Below, piece after piece: positions 33,802 through 41,620 of a DNA stretch of 48,161 bases. This stretch comes from Salinimonas profundi (GTDB lineage: Bacteria > Pseudomonadota > Gammaproteobacteria > Enterobacterales > Alteromonadaceae). Position 1 is the first letter of the stretch. Every line of letters starts with the position of its first letter. Below the pieces are notes generated by a model, which was not told the origin of the DNA, did not search any database, and saw nothing but the letters and a program-made list of their open reading frames with translations. The stretch is taken from NCBI RefSeq assembly GCF_014750655.1, contig NZ_JABBXD010000018.1, forward strand, positions 1 to 48,161. The letters are read 5' to 3'. The translations under genes and the position numbers were made by a program.

Positions 33802-33822
33802 AGATTAATTTGAAATTAATCT
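33802..33822. promoter_or_regulatory. 21-bp palindrome in the divergent redox/two-component promoter
   Basis: AGATTAATTT (33802-33811), one G, then the exact complementary arm AAATTAATCT (33813-33822). It lies in the 112-base region between the Lgt/TlpA gene and the response regulator gene, so one dimeric regulator could control both. TTATGAATAT occurs twice nearby, at 33835-33844 and at 33868-33877 overlapping the start codon. Confidence 0.6.
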
Positions 33823-33868
33823 TGAACAGATACCTTATGAATATCCGACAGATAAACCAATAAGGCTT

Positions 33869-34543
33869 ATGAATATATTACTTGTAGAAGATGATGCTGT
33901 TATTGCAGATGCAATATGCGTCTATCTGGGCCATTCGGTTATGCAGGTTACTCACGCTGCTACCATCTCTGAAGCAAAGCACTACCTAACCACATGCCTG
34001 TTTGACATGTGCCTGTTGGATATAGCGTTGCCCGATGGTAGCGGAACTTCGCTTATAAAATTCGCCAGAAAACGTAATCAGGATCTCCCAATTATTCTTC
34101 TAACAGCAAAAGACGCGCTTGATGACAAGATTCAGGGGCTGAATGCCGGAGCAGATGACTACGTAACAAAGCCGTTTGACTTCGAAGAGCTTATGGCAAG
34201 AATCCATAGTGTTTACAGACGCTCTACCCGTCAGCTTGATAGCTTTTTGAGACACGGAAATTTGCACTACGACTTGGCAAACAAGGAAGTAAAGCTCAAG
34301 GACGAACGCCTGACTCTTTCAGCGTCAGAATTAAGATTGCTTACTGCGTTTTTATCAAACCCCAATAGGATATTGAGTGATAATCAGCTAAAAGACTATC
34401 TATACGGGGTGGATGAGGATGTGAGTAGCAATGCACTTAACGTTCACTTGTTCAACTTGAGAAAGAAAGTCGGTAAAAACATTATCGTTACTGAGCGTGG
34501 ACTTGGCTTTCGCTTAGCCTCAGTCGAAGAGCAAAACCAATGA
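33869..34543 (+). CDS. OmpR-family response regulator
   Basis: 224 residues. Receiver domain with phosphoacceptor Asp51 (CLLDIALPDG), acidic pair Asp8-Asp9, and the conserved Lys in YVTKPFDFEE; OmpR-type winged helix at about 130-220 (SASELRLLTAFLSN; SNALNVHLFNLRKK). It should bind DNA as a phosphorylated dimer and probably regulates its own operon and the divergent Dsb/RND operon. Its stop overlaps the kinase ATG by 4 bases. Confidence 0.93.
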   Translation: MNILLVEDDAVIADAICVYLGHSVMQVTHAATISEAKHYLTTCLFDMCLLDIALPDGSGTSLIKFARKRNQDLPIILLTAKDALDDKIQGLNAGADDYVTKPFDFEELMARIHSVYRRSTRQLDSFLRHGNLHYDLANKEVKLKDERLTLSASELRLLTAFLSNPNRILSDNQLKDYLYGVDEDVSSNALNVHLFNLRKKVGKNIIVTERGLGFRLASVEEQNQ

Positions 34544-35874
34544 GTCTTCGACTGAAGTTTATACTAATAATTGCGCCCGTGTTTTTTCTTTTTTGGATGG
34601 TCGCAAGCTATTTTTCGGTTTTCCAGTTGAAAGATGAAATCAATCAAGCCATGGATAATCGCTTACTCTCTACGGCAAAAATGGTTAATAATTTAATTTT
34701 GTCTAATCAGAACACGCCCTCGGAATTTGGGTTAGAGGGCGTAGAACGATTCAGTGATACCGGCTCGACAAAAGGACTTGCCTGCAAAGTAAGCTCATTA
34801 AATGGTGAAGTGATTGCTAATAGTCATCCTAATGCATTAAACCTGCCAGATTCATTGCCTTCAGGCTTTAATACCGTAGCTATTAATGATGGTGAGTGGC
34901 GGGTGTATACGCTCGCCACAAAGGAACATAACGTCGTTATCGCTGAGAGGCTGTCTGAACGTCACTCCATCTTTATTGAAATTGTGCTGGTGAGTGCGCT
35001 ACCCACCCTTATCGCCATTCTCATATCATTCATAATCATCTGGTTTGCATTGGGTCACGAACTTAAGCCGCTTCAGCTTTTGAAAAAAGCGATTACAGAC
35101 AGGTCACCCAACGACCTACAACCCATCCGGATAGCCCATAAACTTGTCGAGCTCACCCCGCTTATCGAAAGTCAGAATGCGCTTTTTAGAAAGGTTGAAA
35201 GTGCAATAGAAAGAGAAAAGTCATTTACGGACAATGCCGCACATGAGTTGAGAACCCCACTCACCGGTATCATTAGTCAGCTTCAGGTTGCTAACATTAC
35301 CGAAGGAAACTCCCAGAAAAACGCGATTAAGAAAAGCCTTTACAGTGCAACCCGTCTTCAAAGCCTTATTGAGAACTTGCTTTTACTTGCCAGAGTAGAG
35401 AACGAGAGTGTTCTTGGTAATGTTTCTGCCTGGAATGTAGATAGCGAGTTGGATAGCGTTTTTAACGAACTGGGCATTGAGCGTGACGATGTAGATACTC
35501 AGATCGAATGCAATTCGATCATCAACTGCATCCCAGCATTTGCCTTCGGTATGATAATAAAAAATTTATTAGAGAATGCGCGCCAACATGGTGAAACAGG
35601 CTACCCCATCTCATTAGTAATACAAGAAACGAACGATACCTTAACTATAAAGGTACAAAACTTCGCGCAACTTACTGATGAAGCGCTCGAGAAAATGACA
35701 CAGCGTTTCTGGAGAGATAGTACAGCGCGTGGAACTGGACTTGGCTTGACCATCGTTGAAGCATTAGTTACTAAGTTGAGAGGTAGCATTAGCTTTGTTT
35801 ATGTCAGAAATCAATTAAATGTCTGCTTGGAATTTGCAACTGGTAAGCCCTCTAGTCCCCTAGACACTTTATAG
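34540..35874 (+). CDS. Sensor histidine kinase
   Basis: 444 residues. Two membrane helices (about 7-25 and 148-170) flank a periplasmic sensor domain of about 120 residues with a single Cys (Cys82). Linker, then a HisKA domain with His235 (NAAHELRTPLTGI) and a HATPase (NLLENARQHGE; the G1 box WRDSTARGTGLGLTI). Typical QseC/PmrB-like architecture. Partner of the response regulator gene with which it overlaps. The signal is unknown, but the divergent operon suggests envelope thiol or drug stress (inference). Confidence 0.92.
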   Translation: MSLRLKFILIIAPVFFLFWMVASYFSVFQLKDEINQAMDNRLLSTAKMVNNLILSNQNTPSEFGLEGVERFSDTGSTKGLACKVSSLNGEVIANSHPNALNLPDSLPSGFNTVAINDGEWRVYTLATKEHNVVIAERLSERHSIFIEIVLVSALPTLIAILISFIIIWFALGHELKPLQLLKKAITDRSPNDLQPIRIAHKLVELTPLIESQNALFRKVESAIEREKSFTDNAAHELRTPLTGIISQLQVANITEGNSQKNAIKKSLYSATRLQSLIENLLLLARVENESVLGNVSAWNVDSELDSVFNELGIERDDVDTQIECNSIINCIPAFAFGMIIKNLLENARQHGETGYPISLVIQETNDTLTIKVQNFAQLTDEALEKMTQRFWRDSTARGTGLGLTIVEALVTKLRGSISFVYVRNQLNVCLEFATGKPSSPLDTL

Positions 35875-36472
35875 CTTTGTAGAGGTCGATAAAACCTGGG
35901 CATCTTTTTAGCTAATCTTTCCGCTTTTGCCGGTAGTAGCCCATCGTTAAATTGATGCGGTCCTTTACATAGATTTAGTATGTCAAACGCTGAACGCGAT
36001 TTATTAATGTTGATAGCGGAAAAAAATTTATCTGAAAAATTTTCAGAAGCTTTTCGATCCTTATAAGAAGTTGACTTATGCTCAAGCTATTCAACTGTTT
36101 GAAACTAGAATTAGTTTCTTGGTCGCTAGTAGCGATTATTAGATAGCCGACCTTAGATGGTCCGCTTCTGGCTAAAGTTAGATGCAGGAAATCAGGTCGT
36201 TGATCGTCCATTCTTTGTCTCGCACTGCCCTCACCTCTACCCGATAAGCAGAATGCCATACTCAAATTTCCTTATAAATGGGAGACAACTTATGGCTACA
36301 CAAATTCATATACCGTGGAATAAAGACGGTGTAATTGAAAAAAGCCTCTTCAGATATCCCACATATGGAGTATCCGAATCCCTTAGAGCTAGATGAGAGG
36401 TTTGCAGAAGTATGCATCTCCACCCGATAAGTGTGATAATAATACCATTGACAAAGAAAGCTGATTAAGGTT
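35875..36472. other. Intergenic stretch with a possible short ORF
   Basis: No firmly supported gene. A 34-codon frame from ATG 36292 to TGA 36396 has GGAG about 8 bases upstream and reads MATQIHIPWNKDG, then SLFRYPTYGVSESLRAR; it might be a small gene or a leftover of a longer one. At 36164-36190 there is a GTCCGCTTCTGGCTAAAG segment of the dispersed intergenic family. Confidence 0.35.
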
Positions 36473-36652
36473 ATGAAAAAATTTATATACGAAACGCACA
36501 TAATTGGTGGCATTTTCAAATTTAGAGAAGTCAAGGTTCGTAACATCCAAAATCTTTGTAATAAAATGGGGGAAAATGGATGGAAGTTGGATGCGATGAC
36601 TTATGACTGGTTTTTTGTGTCTTATACACTCGTTTTTAAAAAGCAAATGTAG
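36473..36652 (+). CDS. Small DUF4177-like protein
   Basis: 59 residues from ATG 36473, with TAAGG just upstream. It begins MKKFIYETHI and holds VRNIQNLCNKMGENGWKLDA, the N..G..GW(E/K)L pattern of DUF4177, then ends in an aromatic strand (YDWFFVSYTLVFKK). It is the same kind of protein as the gene at 4556, but only about half as long. No function is known. Confidence 0.55.
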   Translation: MKKFIYETHIIGGIFKFREVKVRNIQNLCNKMGENGWKLDAMTYDWFFVSYTLVFKKQM

Positions 36653-36826
36653 AGATGTGTTTTCAAAATAGATGTGAGCTGGTACCTGAATAGAAATGGC
36701 CACCACGATGAAGTTTATTCAGGCATGTCACTAGTTTAGGGGAGATTTATAAATGCCCATAGGTAAGCCGTGAATTCGAAAAAAACTGGCAGGATCATTT
36801 CTTCTCTGCAACCTTGATTTTTAAAG

Positions 36827-36856
36827 TAAAAAAGCAGAGGGAAAACTCCCTCTGCT
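36827..36856 (-). terminator. Rho-independent terminator of the PEP-CTERM gene
   Basis: On the minus strand AGCAGAGGGA and TCCCTCTGCT form a perfect 10-bp stem (36833-36842 and 36847-36856) with a 4-base loop, followed by a T run (A-rich 36828-36833 on the plus strand). It lies 12 bases after the stop codon. Confidence 0.9.
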
Positions 36857-36867
36857 ACCAGCCGAGC

Positions 36868-37821
36868 CTAGCCTGCCCGACGTTCGGTAAAGCCCAGGGC
36901 AAGCATTACCAGTCCAAAGATGCCCAGCGTAGCCGGTGCCGGTACCTCATTAATCTGTGCTGACATTTCTGCGTACGAGTGACCGATTACAATATCTCCG
37001 TCCAGCAAGCCGGAAAGATTCAGGCCTAATCCAGACAAATCTACGGCATTAAAACTTAGTCGTAATGCGTTTACGCCCATTGAACAGAACATATCATTAC
37101 AACTGCCGTACTGTTCATTAAGGATCAGGTTTAAGCCCGCAATACCGCTTACATCAAGTACTTCAAAGTTCGGCGACGCGGCAATAAAGCCATCCGCATC
37201 CACTTCGAGCCCTAATGAAGCCAGATCTAGCTCACCCAGACCGAACAGATTGATAGAGAGGTCTTCTATATAGGAGCTCCCCATTGCATCGAAGTCACCG
37301 TAATCACCCGCGACTGACGCTTCAGAGTAAATTGTTGAAGAAGATAGGTTAACCGCCGTATCGGTTATCACAGATAAGAAGGTAGTATTAACAACATCCA
37401 GGCTCAGGTCATTGACAGTAGCCGTCGCGGACGTCATTCGGGCCCCCATACCGCCATCAACATTGGAACTGGCGGTTGCGCCCAGTAAGGTTTCATCTGC
37501 CAAAGCAGCAGCCTGAACATCCAGCAGATTACCAACAGTAACTCCGGCGCCAAGGTCTACCTCTGCATCCAGTACATTGTTATTTATATTGTAAGGGGCT
37601 GGCGCGCTACCAGACACACCAGAAGGTGCTGTAACATCCACTGTTAAAAGTTCGCCGGCAACATTAATATCCACGCCCAGTGCATAGGCATCACTGTTAC
37701 CGGATATCACGGTGGCATTGGCAACACTGGTTTGAATTACCGCTGCAGCAGCGACATACTTAGCGACAGGTACCACTTTCATCATTGTTGCATTAACTAT
37801 ATTTGACTTCATTGTCTTCAC
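36868..37821 (-). CDS. PEP-CTERM-like secreted protein
   Basis: 317 residues. Signal peptide about 1-37 (VVPVAKYVAAAAVIQTSVANA). The long middle is Asp/Ser/Leu-rich and beta-like with no clear enzyme motifs; two Cys lie at about 240-247. The C-terminus is a sorting signal: VPAPATLGIFGLVMLALGF, then ERRAG, where the motif PEP is PAP. Such signals are cut by exosortase and direct proteins to the cell surface. No exosortase gene is in the window. Probably a single-gene transcript, closed by a good terminator. Confidence 0.75.
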   Translation of the reverse strand: MKTMKSNIVNATMMKVVPVAKYVAAAAVIQTSVANATVISGNSDAYALGVDINVAGELLTVDVTAPSGVSGSAPAPYNINNNVLDAEVDLGAGVTVGNLLDVQAAALADETLLGATASSNVDGGMGARMTSATATVNDLSLDVVNTTFLSVITDTAVNLSSSTIYSEASVAGDYGDFDAMGSSYIEDLSINLFGLGELDLASLGLEVDADGFIAASPNFEVLDVSGIAGLNLILNEQYGSCNDMFCSMGVNALRLSFNAVDLSGLGLNLSGLLDGDIVIGHSYAEMSAQINEVPAPATLGIFGLVMLALGFTERRAG

Positions 37822-38360
37822 CTTTTTGTATTAGAAAAACTAGACCTAAGTCTAATTGACTAATTACTAGGCGATATCCGTGCCAATTTTGTTAACAGAT
37901 TGTTATTTCAGATTATTTTTCGAACAATTCATTATGGGTAGTGTCATTTTGTTACCAGGTGTAAAAATACTGGACGCTTTTTGACCACATGTCGCATTCG
38001 TATTTGTCTTTTCCATAACAAATGATGCTGTAATCTATAAGGAAATATCATACGTTACTTATTATTATTCTTACAGTCTGTGACTTTTGGCGTATTCGTA
38101 GCGCAACATGATATTTCCAGCGGGAGAGCGAAGAGTACGCTTTGGATTTCTTCACAATTTATTTCTTTCCGAAATATTGAAGGTGTCATCTCAAAGCTTT
38201 CTGACAGAAAAACTGGTGGTAGCTTAAGAGATGCACAATATGTATATATTCAATGCTGTTGAAATGAGGACACATTGCTCAAGCTCGAACGTTGTAAGCT
38301 ATTGGTTTTTGCCCTATTGTTGACCATCACTGTTATGTATCCAAAACAAGGAAGAGCTGG
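37822..38360. other. Long intergenic region
   Basis: About 540 bases without a supported gene. It contains the promoter area of the PEP-CTERM gene on the right side of its start (AT-rich, with a GTTAACAGATTGTTATTTC stretch near 37891-37910) and of the membrane protein gene at 38361. A TTG frame at 38275 overlaps the next gene and is not accepted. Confidence 0.4.
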
Positions 38361-38720
38361 ATGTCACAGAAAAACGTGTCTTACTCATCAGTTATTTTTA
38401 TATCAGTCATAGCTTTCTATGTAGGGCTTCTCGTCTGCGCTACACTGCTGTTTTTTAACTTTAGTTTTCCTGTGCCAATGTCATCCGACGGTGCATCGCT
38501 ATCCCTCAGTGATCCTGGAAATCCGGTGGAAACAGTGTTTTATTCAGCGACGTTCTACTTTTTGTTCGCTTTGGTGCCAGTAATGTTGCTGTATTTTCTT
38601 GCCGGACTTCATAAGCGATTTTTGAACGCTAAAGCGACTAATTTCTCATGGTTTTTTGTGTTAGGGGCGTTATACGCAATATTACTTACAAATTTGGATT
38701 TTATTATCGGGCCGTGGTAA
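38361..38720 (+). CDS. Small membrane protein
   Basis: 119 residues with three hydrophobic segments: about 10-32 (VIFISVIAFYVGLLVCATLL), 58-82 (VFYSATFYFLFALVPVMLLY) and 96-116 (FSWFFVLGALYAILLTNLDF). AGGAAGAG precedes the ATG at a workable distance. No family is recognised. It is followed by a gap of 340 bases. Confidence 0.55.
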   Translation: MSQKNVSYSSVIFISVIAFYVGLLVCATLLFFNFSFPVPMSSDGASLSLSDPGNPVETVFYSATFYFLFALVPVMLLYFLAGLHKRFLNAKATNFSWFFVLGALYAILLTNLDFIIGPW

Positions 38721-39059
38721 CAAATGAGATGAATACAATGCGGAGTATTTTAGTGTAAGAGACATTCAATGGCTCTATCAAAATCACTTGCAGAAAGGCA
38801 TAGGCTTGATAGAGCACAGTCGGCACCGAAAAAATGCCAGCTAAGCCCAGTATTACCAGCTCTCCCTTGACATCGTGGCTTAATATATCGCCACGCATTC
38901 ATGTCAAGGTTATTCAATAGTGCGGTATGTAGGCACTATACAAGAAGGCTTTTGCGCTGCCTCATTATACGTCAGGATTGCTTTCACTACCTTTGAGCGA
39001 TACCTTGAAAATGTGCTCGGCTGATTTTCATTTTGTTGACAAATATAAAAGGGATATTT
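38721..39059. other. Intergenic stretch, no supported gene
   Basis: A 64-codon hydrophobic frame on the minus strand (38704-38898) has no ribosome site and overlaps the preceding gene; I do not accept it. No strong hairpins were seen. Confidence 0.35.
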
Positions 39060-39452
39060 ATGAAAAAGATGACTTATCTGTTAATCACATTCTTCTTAGC
39101 AGGCTGCTCAACCAATCCATCGACTTATGTTAACAAATCACCTGAACCGATTGAGGTGTCTGTTGATGTTTTGCCTCAATACTGGAAGGTCGATTTCGAG
39201 ACCTTTTCATTTAGCTCTGAGTATGACGGAGAATTTGGACCGAGGCCTGCTGGGTACGTAAAAATCCGATACCTGATAGATTCAAATGGGAACCCTACCC
39301 ATCTGAACGTTGTTAAGTCACACCCCGCTGGCGTCTGGAATGACCAAGGATTGCTTGCGGCAGAGCAATTACAGTACTCACCTTCAAAAAAGAACAAAAC
39401 AAATACCCCTGTTTACGTTACGACAGAATTTCATTTCAAAGAAATAAAGTAG
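39060..39452 (+). CDS. TonB C-terminal-like lipoprotein
   Basis: 130 residues from the ATG at 39060, with AAAGGGA upstream; the earlier in-frame start at 39033 lacks a site. Lipoprotein signal KKMTYLLITFFLAGCSTN (lipobox LAGC). The mature part has the TonB C-terminal pattern: YVKIRYLIDSNGNPTHLNVV, KSHPAGVWNDQGLLAAEQLQ, then PSKKNKTNTPVYVTTEFHFK. It lacks the N-terminal membrane anchor and Pro-rich stretch of true TonB, so it may be a small outer- or inner-membrane-anchored relative rather than an energy transducer. Confidence 0.7.
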   Translation: MKKMTYLLITFFLAGCSTNPSTYVNKSPEPIEVSVDVLPQYWKVDFETFSFSSEYDGEFGPRPAGYVKIRYLIDSNGNPTHLNVVKSHPAGVWNDQGLLAAEQLQYSPSKKNKTNTPVYVTTEFHFKEIK

Positions 39453-39625
39453 CGCAGATAGGCGGCGTGACTTCGTTGGATATCAGTCATGCATTTGGTG
39501 GCGTAACTTGATGAAATTGAACTAATAGCTGTCATCCAAGCCCTACGCACCTAGCTTAGTTGCATACATTAAAAGAAGCCTGTTTTGTATGTAGTTGAGT
39601 ATTTGGCATTTAATCGGACACTTGG

Positions 39626-39958
39626 TCAGGTGCCGCGAGGAGCGAACATAATAATTGCCATACCCAGTAGTGCTACGCCTGAGCCCACAATATCCCAGAT
39701 TGTTGGCTTTATCCCATCTACCAACCATAACCAGAGAATAGCCATGAGTATATAAACACCACCATACGCAGCGTAAATCCGGCCTGCTGCCGTCGGATGC
39801 AATGAAAGTAACCAGGCAAAAACTATCAGGCAAAGCGCAGCAGGAGCAAGCAGCCAAACAGATTTGTTCTCTCGTAACCAGAGATATGGCAGATAGCAAC
39901 CCAGAATTTCGGCCAGAGCGGTAATAAAAAAAAGACCAACTGTTTTTATCTCAAACAA
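39626..39958 (-). CDS. YnfA/UPF0060 family membrane protein
   Basis: 110 residues with four membrane helices and the family signature at helix ends: [46 protein letters not shown]. Small four-helix protein related to SMR-type transporters. Function not well known. Stands alone on the minus strand. Confidence 0.9.
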   Translation of the reverse strand: MFEIKTVGLFFITALAEILGCYLPYLWLRENKSVWLLAPAALCLIVFAWLLSLHPTAAGRIYAAYGGVYILMAILWLWLVDGIKPTIWDIVGSGVALLGMAIIMFAPRGT

Positions 39959-40176
39959 AAACTAATCCTCGGACTGAAAAAGGTAAAATCTAATAATATC
40001 CGCCTTACAGGCAGTGTTCCGGCATAATGATAAAATATCACCTAAATGCGCTGGGCATGGTTAGAAGCATTTAATACAAGCGCATATGAAACTCCCAGAG
40101 CTAGCGCCTGCGGCATGTATTAATGCTGTTGAGAGACAAACTTGAAACTTTTGCATTCTGCGGTTTGAAAATAACT

Positions 40177-40431
40177 CTACTTAGTCTGATGGCGTTTAAT
40201 ATCCAGATTAAACCCGCGTCCAGCGGAACGCCTGGGCTTTCTGCGTATGGAAAACATTAAAGAAAGCACCAAACCCAGCCCAACCCCCATCACGAGACCG
40301 CCTGCTACATCCTGGCGCAGACCCATTACATCACCGGGCGTTCGTACCATGGTGATCCAGAAAAACAGCAAGAAGGTGATACTTGAAATGAGAGGTATCA
40401 GTGTTATTTGAACGCGCTTCACTATCGTCAC
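40177..40431 (-). CDS. Small two-helix membrane protein (family copy B)
   Basis: 84 residues, read from GTG 40431 (AAGGAG 2 bases upstream) or from GTG 40422, which is better spaced. The sequence parallels copy A at 19464: ITLIPLISSITFLLFFWITM versus IALIPLIASISFMLFFWVTT, then GGLVMGVGLGLVLSLMFSI versus GGLIMGAGLGVVLSLMYSL. Unlike copy A, it has a 25-residue basic tail (RRKPRRSAGRGFNLDIKRHQ). No function is known. Confidence 0.7.
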   Translation of the reverse strand: MTIVKRVQITLIPLISSITFLLFFWITMVRTPGDVMGLRQDVAGGLVMGVGLGLVLSLMFSIRRKPRRSAGRGFNLDIKRHQTK

Positions 40432-40521
40432 CGCTCCTTGTTGAAGATATCTGCAATATACTTAGCGTGGCAGAAAAAAGCGTAAGTTCCAATCTATCAG
40501 GATAAACACTTTATTAAGAGT

Positions 40522-41136
40522 TTATTCGTTGATCAGAGAGCCTTGTGGTCTTTTGATAAAGTGCTCACCATCCAACGCGCCAAGAAGCTCCAGCGCCGCC
40601 TTTTTAAACTGATGATGCTCGCGCTTTAGAAGACTTGCATGTTCTGTGAGTGAGTCTTCATATTCTATGACACCTTTATCGCGGCGCCCCGATTCGCGAT
40701 GAGCCCGCTGTTTTGTTTCAAACTCATCTAATAAATCATTGTTTGTTCGAATAGTCTCATCCATCCGCTTCATCATAATGTAAGTTTTGATTATTTGGCT
40801 TCGAAGCTGCTTATTCGACACTTTACTCAAAAGGAATCCTCTACCCTCATAAAGCAAAAAGAAATCTTTTTGCAGAACATAGTGACAGAGCAATGGCTCC
40901 CCTTGTTTTAACGCCTCTATTGCCATCCCTGCGTTGTCCTGATAATGCCAAAACACTCTGTTCATCTTGTTTTTAAGTGATGCCAAGAATGTTTCAGATA
41001 AATGCTGGTCATAATATTTTGAAGCGGCAGCATGTCTGGATAATTTGCGGCGAGCGACAAGCATTAATAACCCGGCAGTCAACATACCCAAGGTCACAGC
41101 ACCGATGATGATCAGTGGCAAATTTATAATCCCCAT
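40522..41136 (-). CDS. Membrane-anchored helical protein of unknown function
   Basis: 204 residues. A single N-terminal membrane segment (PLIIIGAVTLGMLTAGLLML) is followed by a cytoplasmic or periplasmic helical domain rich in charged residues (about 110-175, heptad-like). The first 30 residues after the membrane are basic (RRKLSRHAAASK). No family is recognised. It is followed on its strand by copy B of the small membrane protein, 90 bases on. Confidence 0.6.
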   Translation of the reverse strand: MGIINLPLIIIGAVTLGMLTAGLLMLVARRKLSRHAAASKYYDQHLSETFLASLKNKMNRVFWHYQDNAGMAIEALKQGEPLLCHYVLQKDFFLLYEGRGFLLSKVSNKQLRSQIIKTYIMMKRMDETIRTNNDLLDEFETKQRAHRESGRRDKGVIEYEDSLTEHASLLKREHHQFKKAALELLGALDGEHFIKRPQGSLINE

Positions 41137-41348
41137 AAGTTAACGCAATCATAGATGAGTAAGAAAATATCGTAGCCAAAACAAGCAGATCAGATGGAAT
41201 AATTTGGTCATAGCTACCTTTATAGTGTAGTTAAGTTACCTGTTTCATCAATCGCTATTTAAATGGTCTTAGTGAAATAACGTGGAGCGCTTTACAAAAA
41301 CATTTTCGTAATTTGTATTATTTAAATCTTTCATCTATTCTACTCTCA

Positions 41349-41456
41349 CTTAGGGGAGTAGTCTCCTGCACCATGCAGGGAAGCTGTCAACAGTCTCCGA
41401 GCTTTTTAGCTTGTGGCAGTTTCGAGCCTTACCGGCTTTGACAAGACTTAAGGCAA
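41349..41456 (+). promoter_or_regulatory. yybP-ykoY (Mn2+) riboswitch
   Basis: The plus strand begins CTTAGGGGAGTAG (41349-41361), the conserved 5' end of yybP-ykoY RNA, followed by a CCTGCA/TGCAGG hairpin, GTCAACAG, and then ACCGGCTTTGACAAGACTTA (41431-41450); GGGGAGUAG, ACCGGCUUUG and CAAGAC all occur in the same order as in the L. lactis Mn2+ riboswitch. P1 is closed by CUUA/UAAG. An alternative GCCTTA/TAAGGC pairing (41426-41431 with 41449-41454) and the GGGCAGA/TCTGCCC hairpin (41468-41505) may form the expression platform. It sits 165 bases before a cation antiporter gene. Confidence 0.85.
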
Positions 41457-41620
41457 AGTTCCATTTCGGGCAGAGGTGGTATTTTGTCTTTGGTCTTTTC
41501 TGCCCTAAGGAATATTCTTATGAGCTACCTACCGGCAACCGCCAGCACTTACTGGACGCAGAGCCTTTTCATTACCCTCTTTACTCAAATTACATCCGTA
41601 CGTGCTATGGAGGCGAAGTC

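Noticed and set aside
38704..38898. 64-codon minus-strand hydrophobic frame
   Set aside because: No ribosome site and overlap with the preceding membrane protein gene; hydrophobicity alone is weak evidence.
41411..41620. N-terminal extension of the antiporter frame
   Set aside because: It runs through the riboswitch; the ATG at 41621 has GGAGG upstream and gives the expected CaCA N-terminus.
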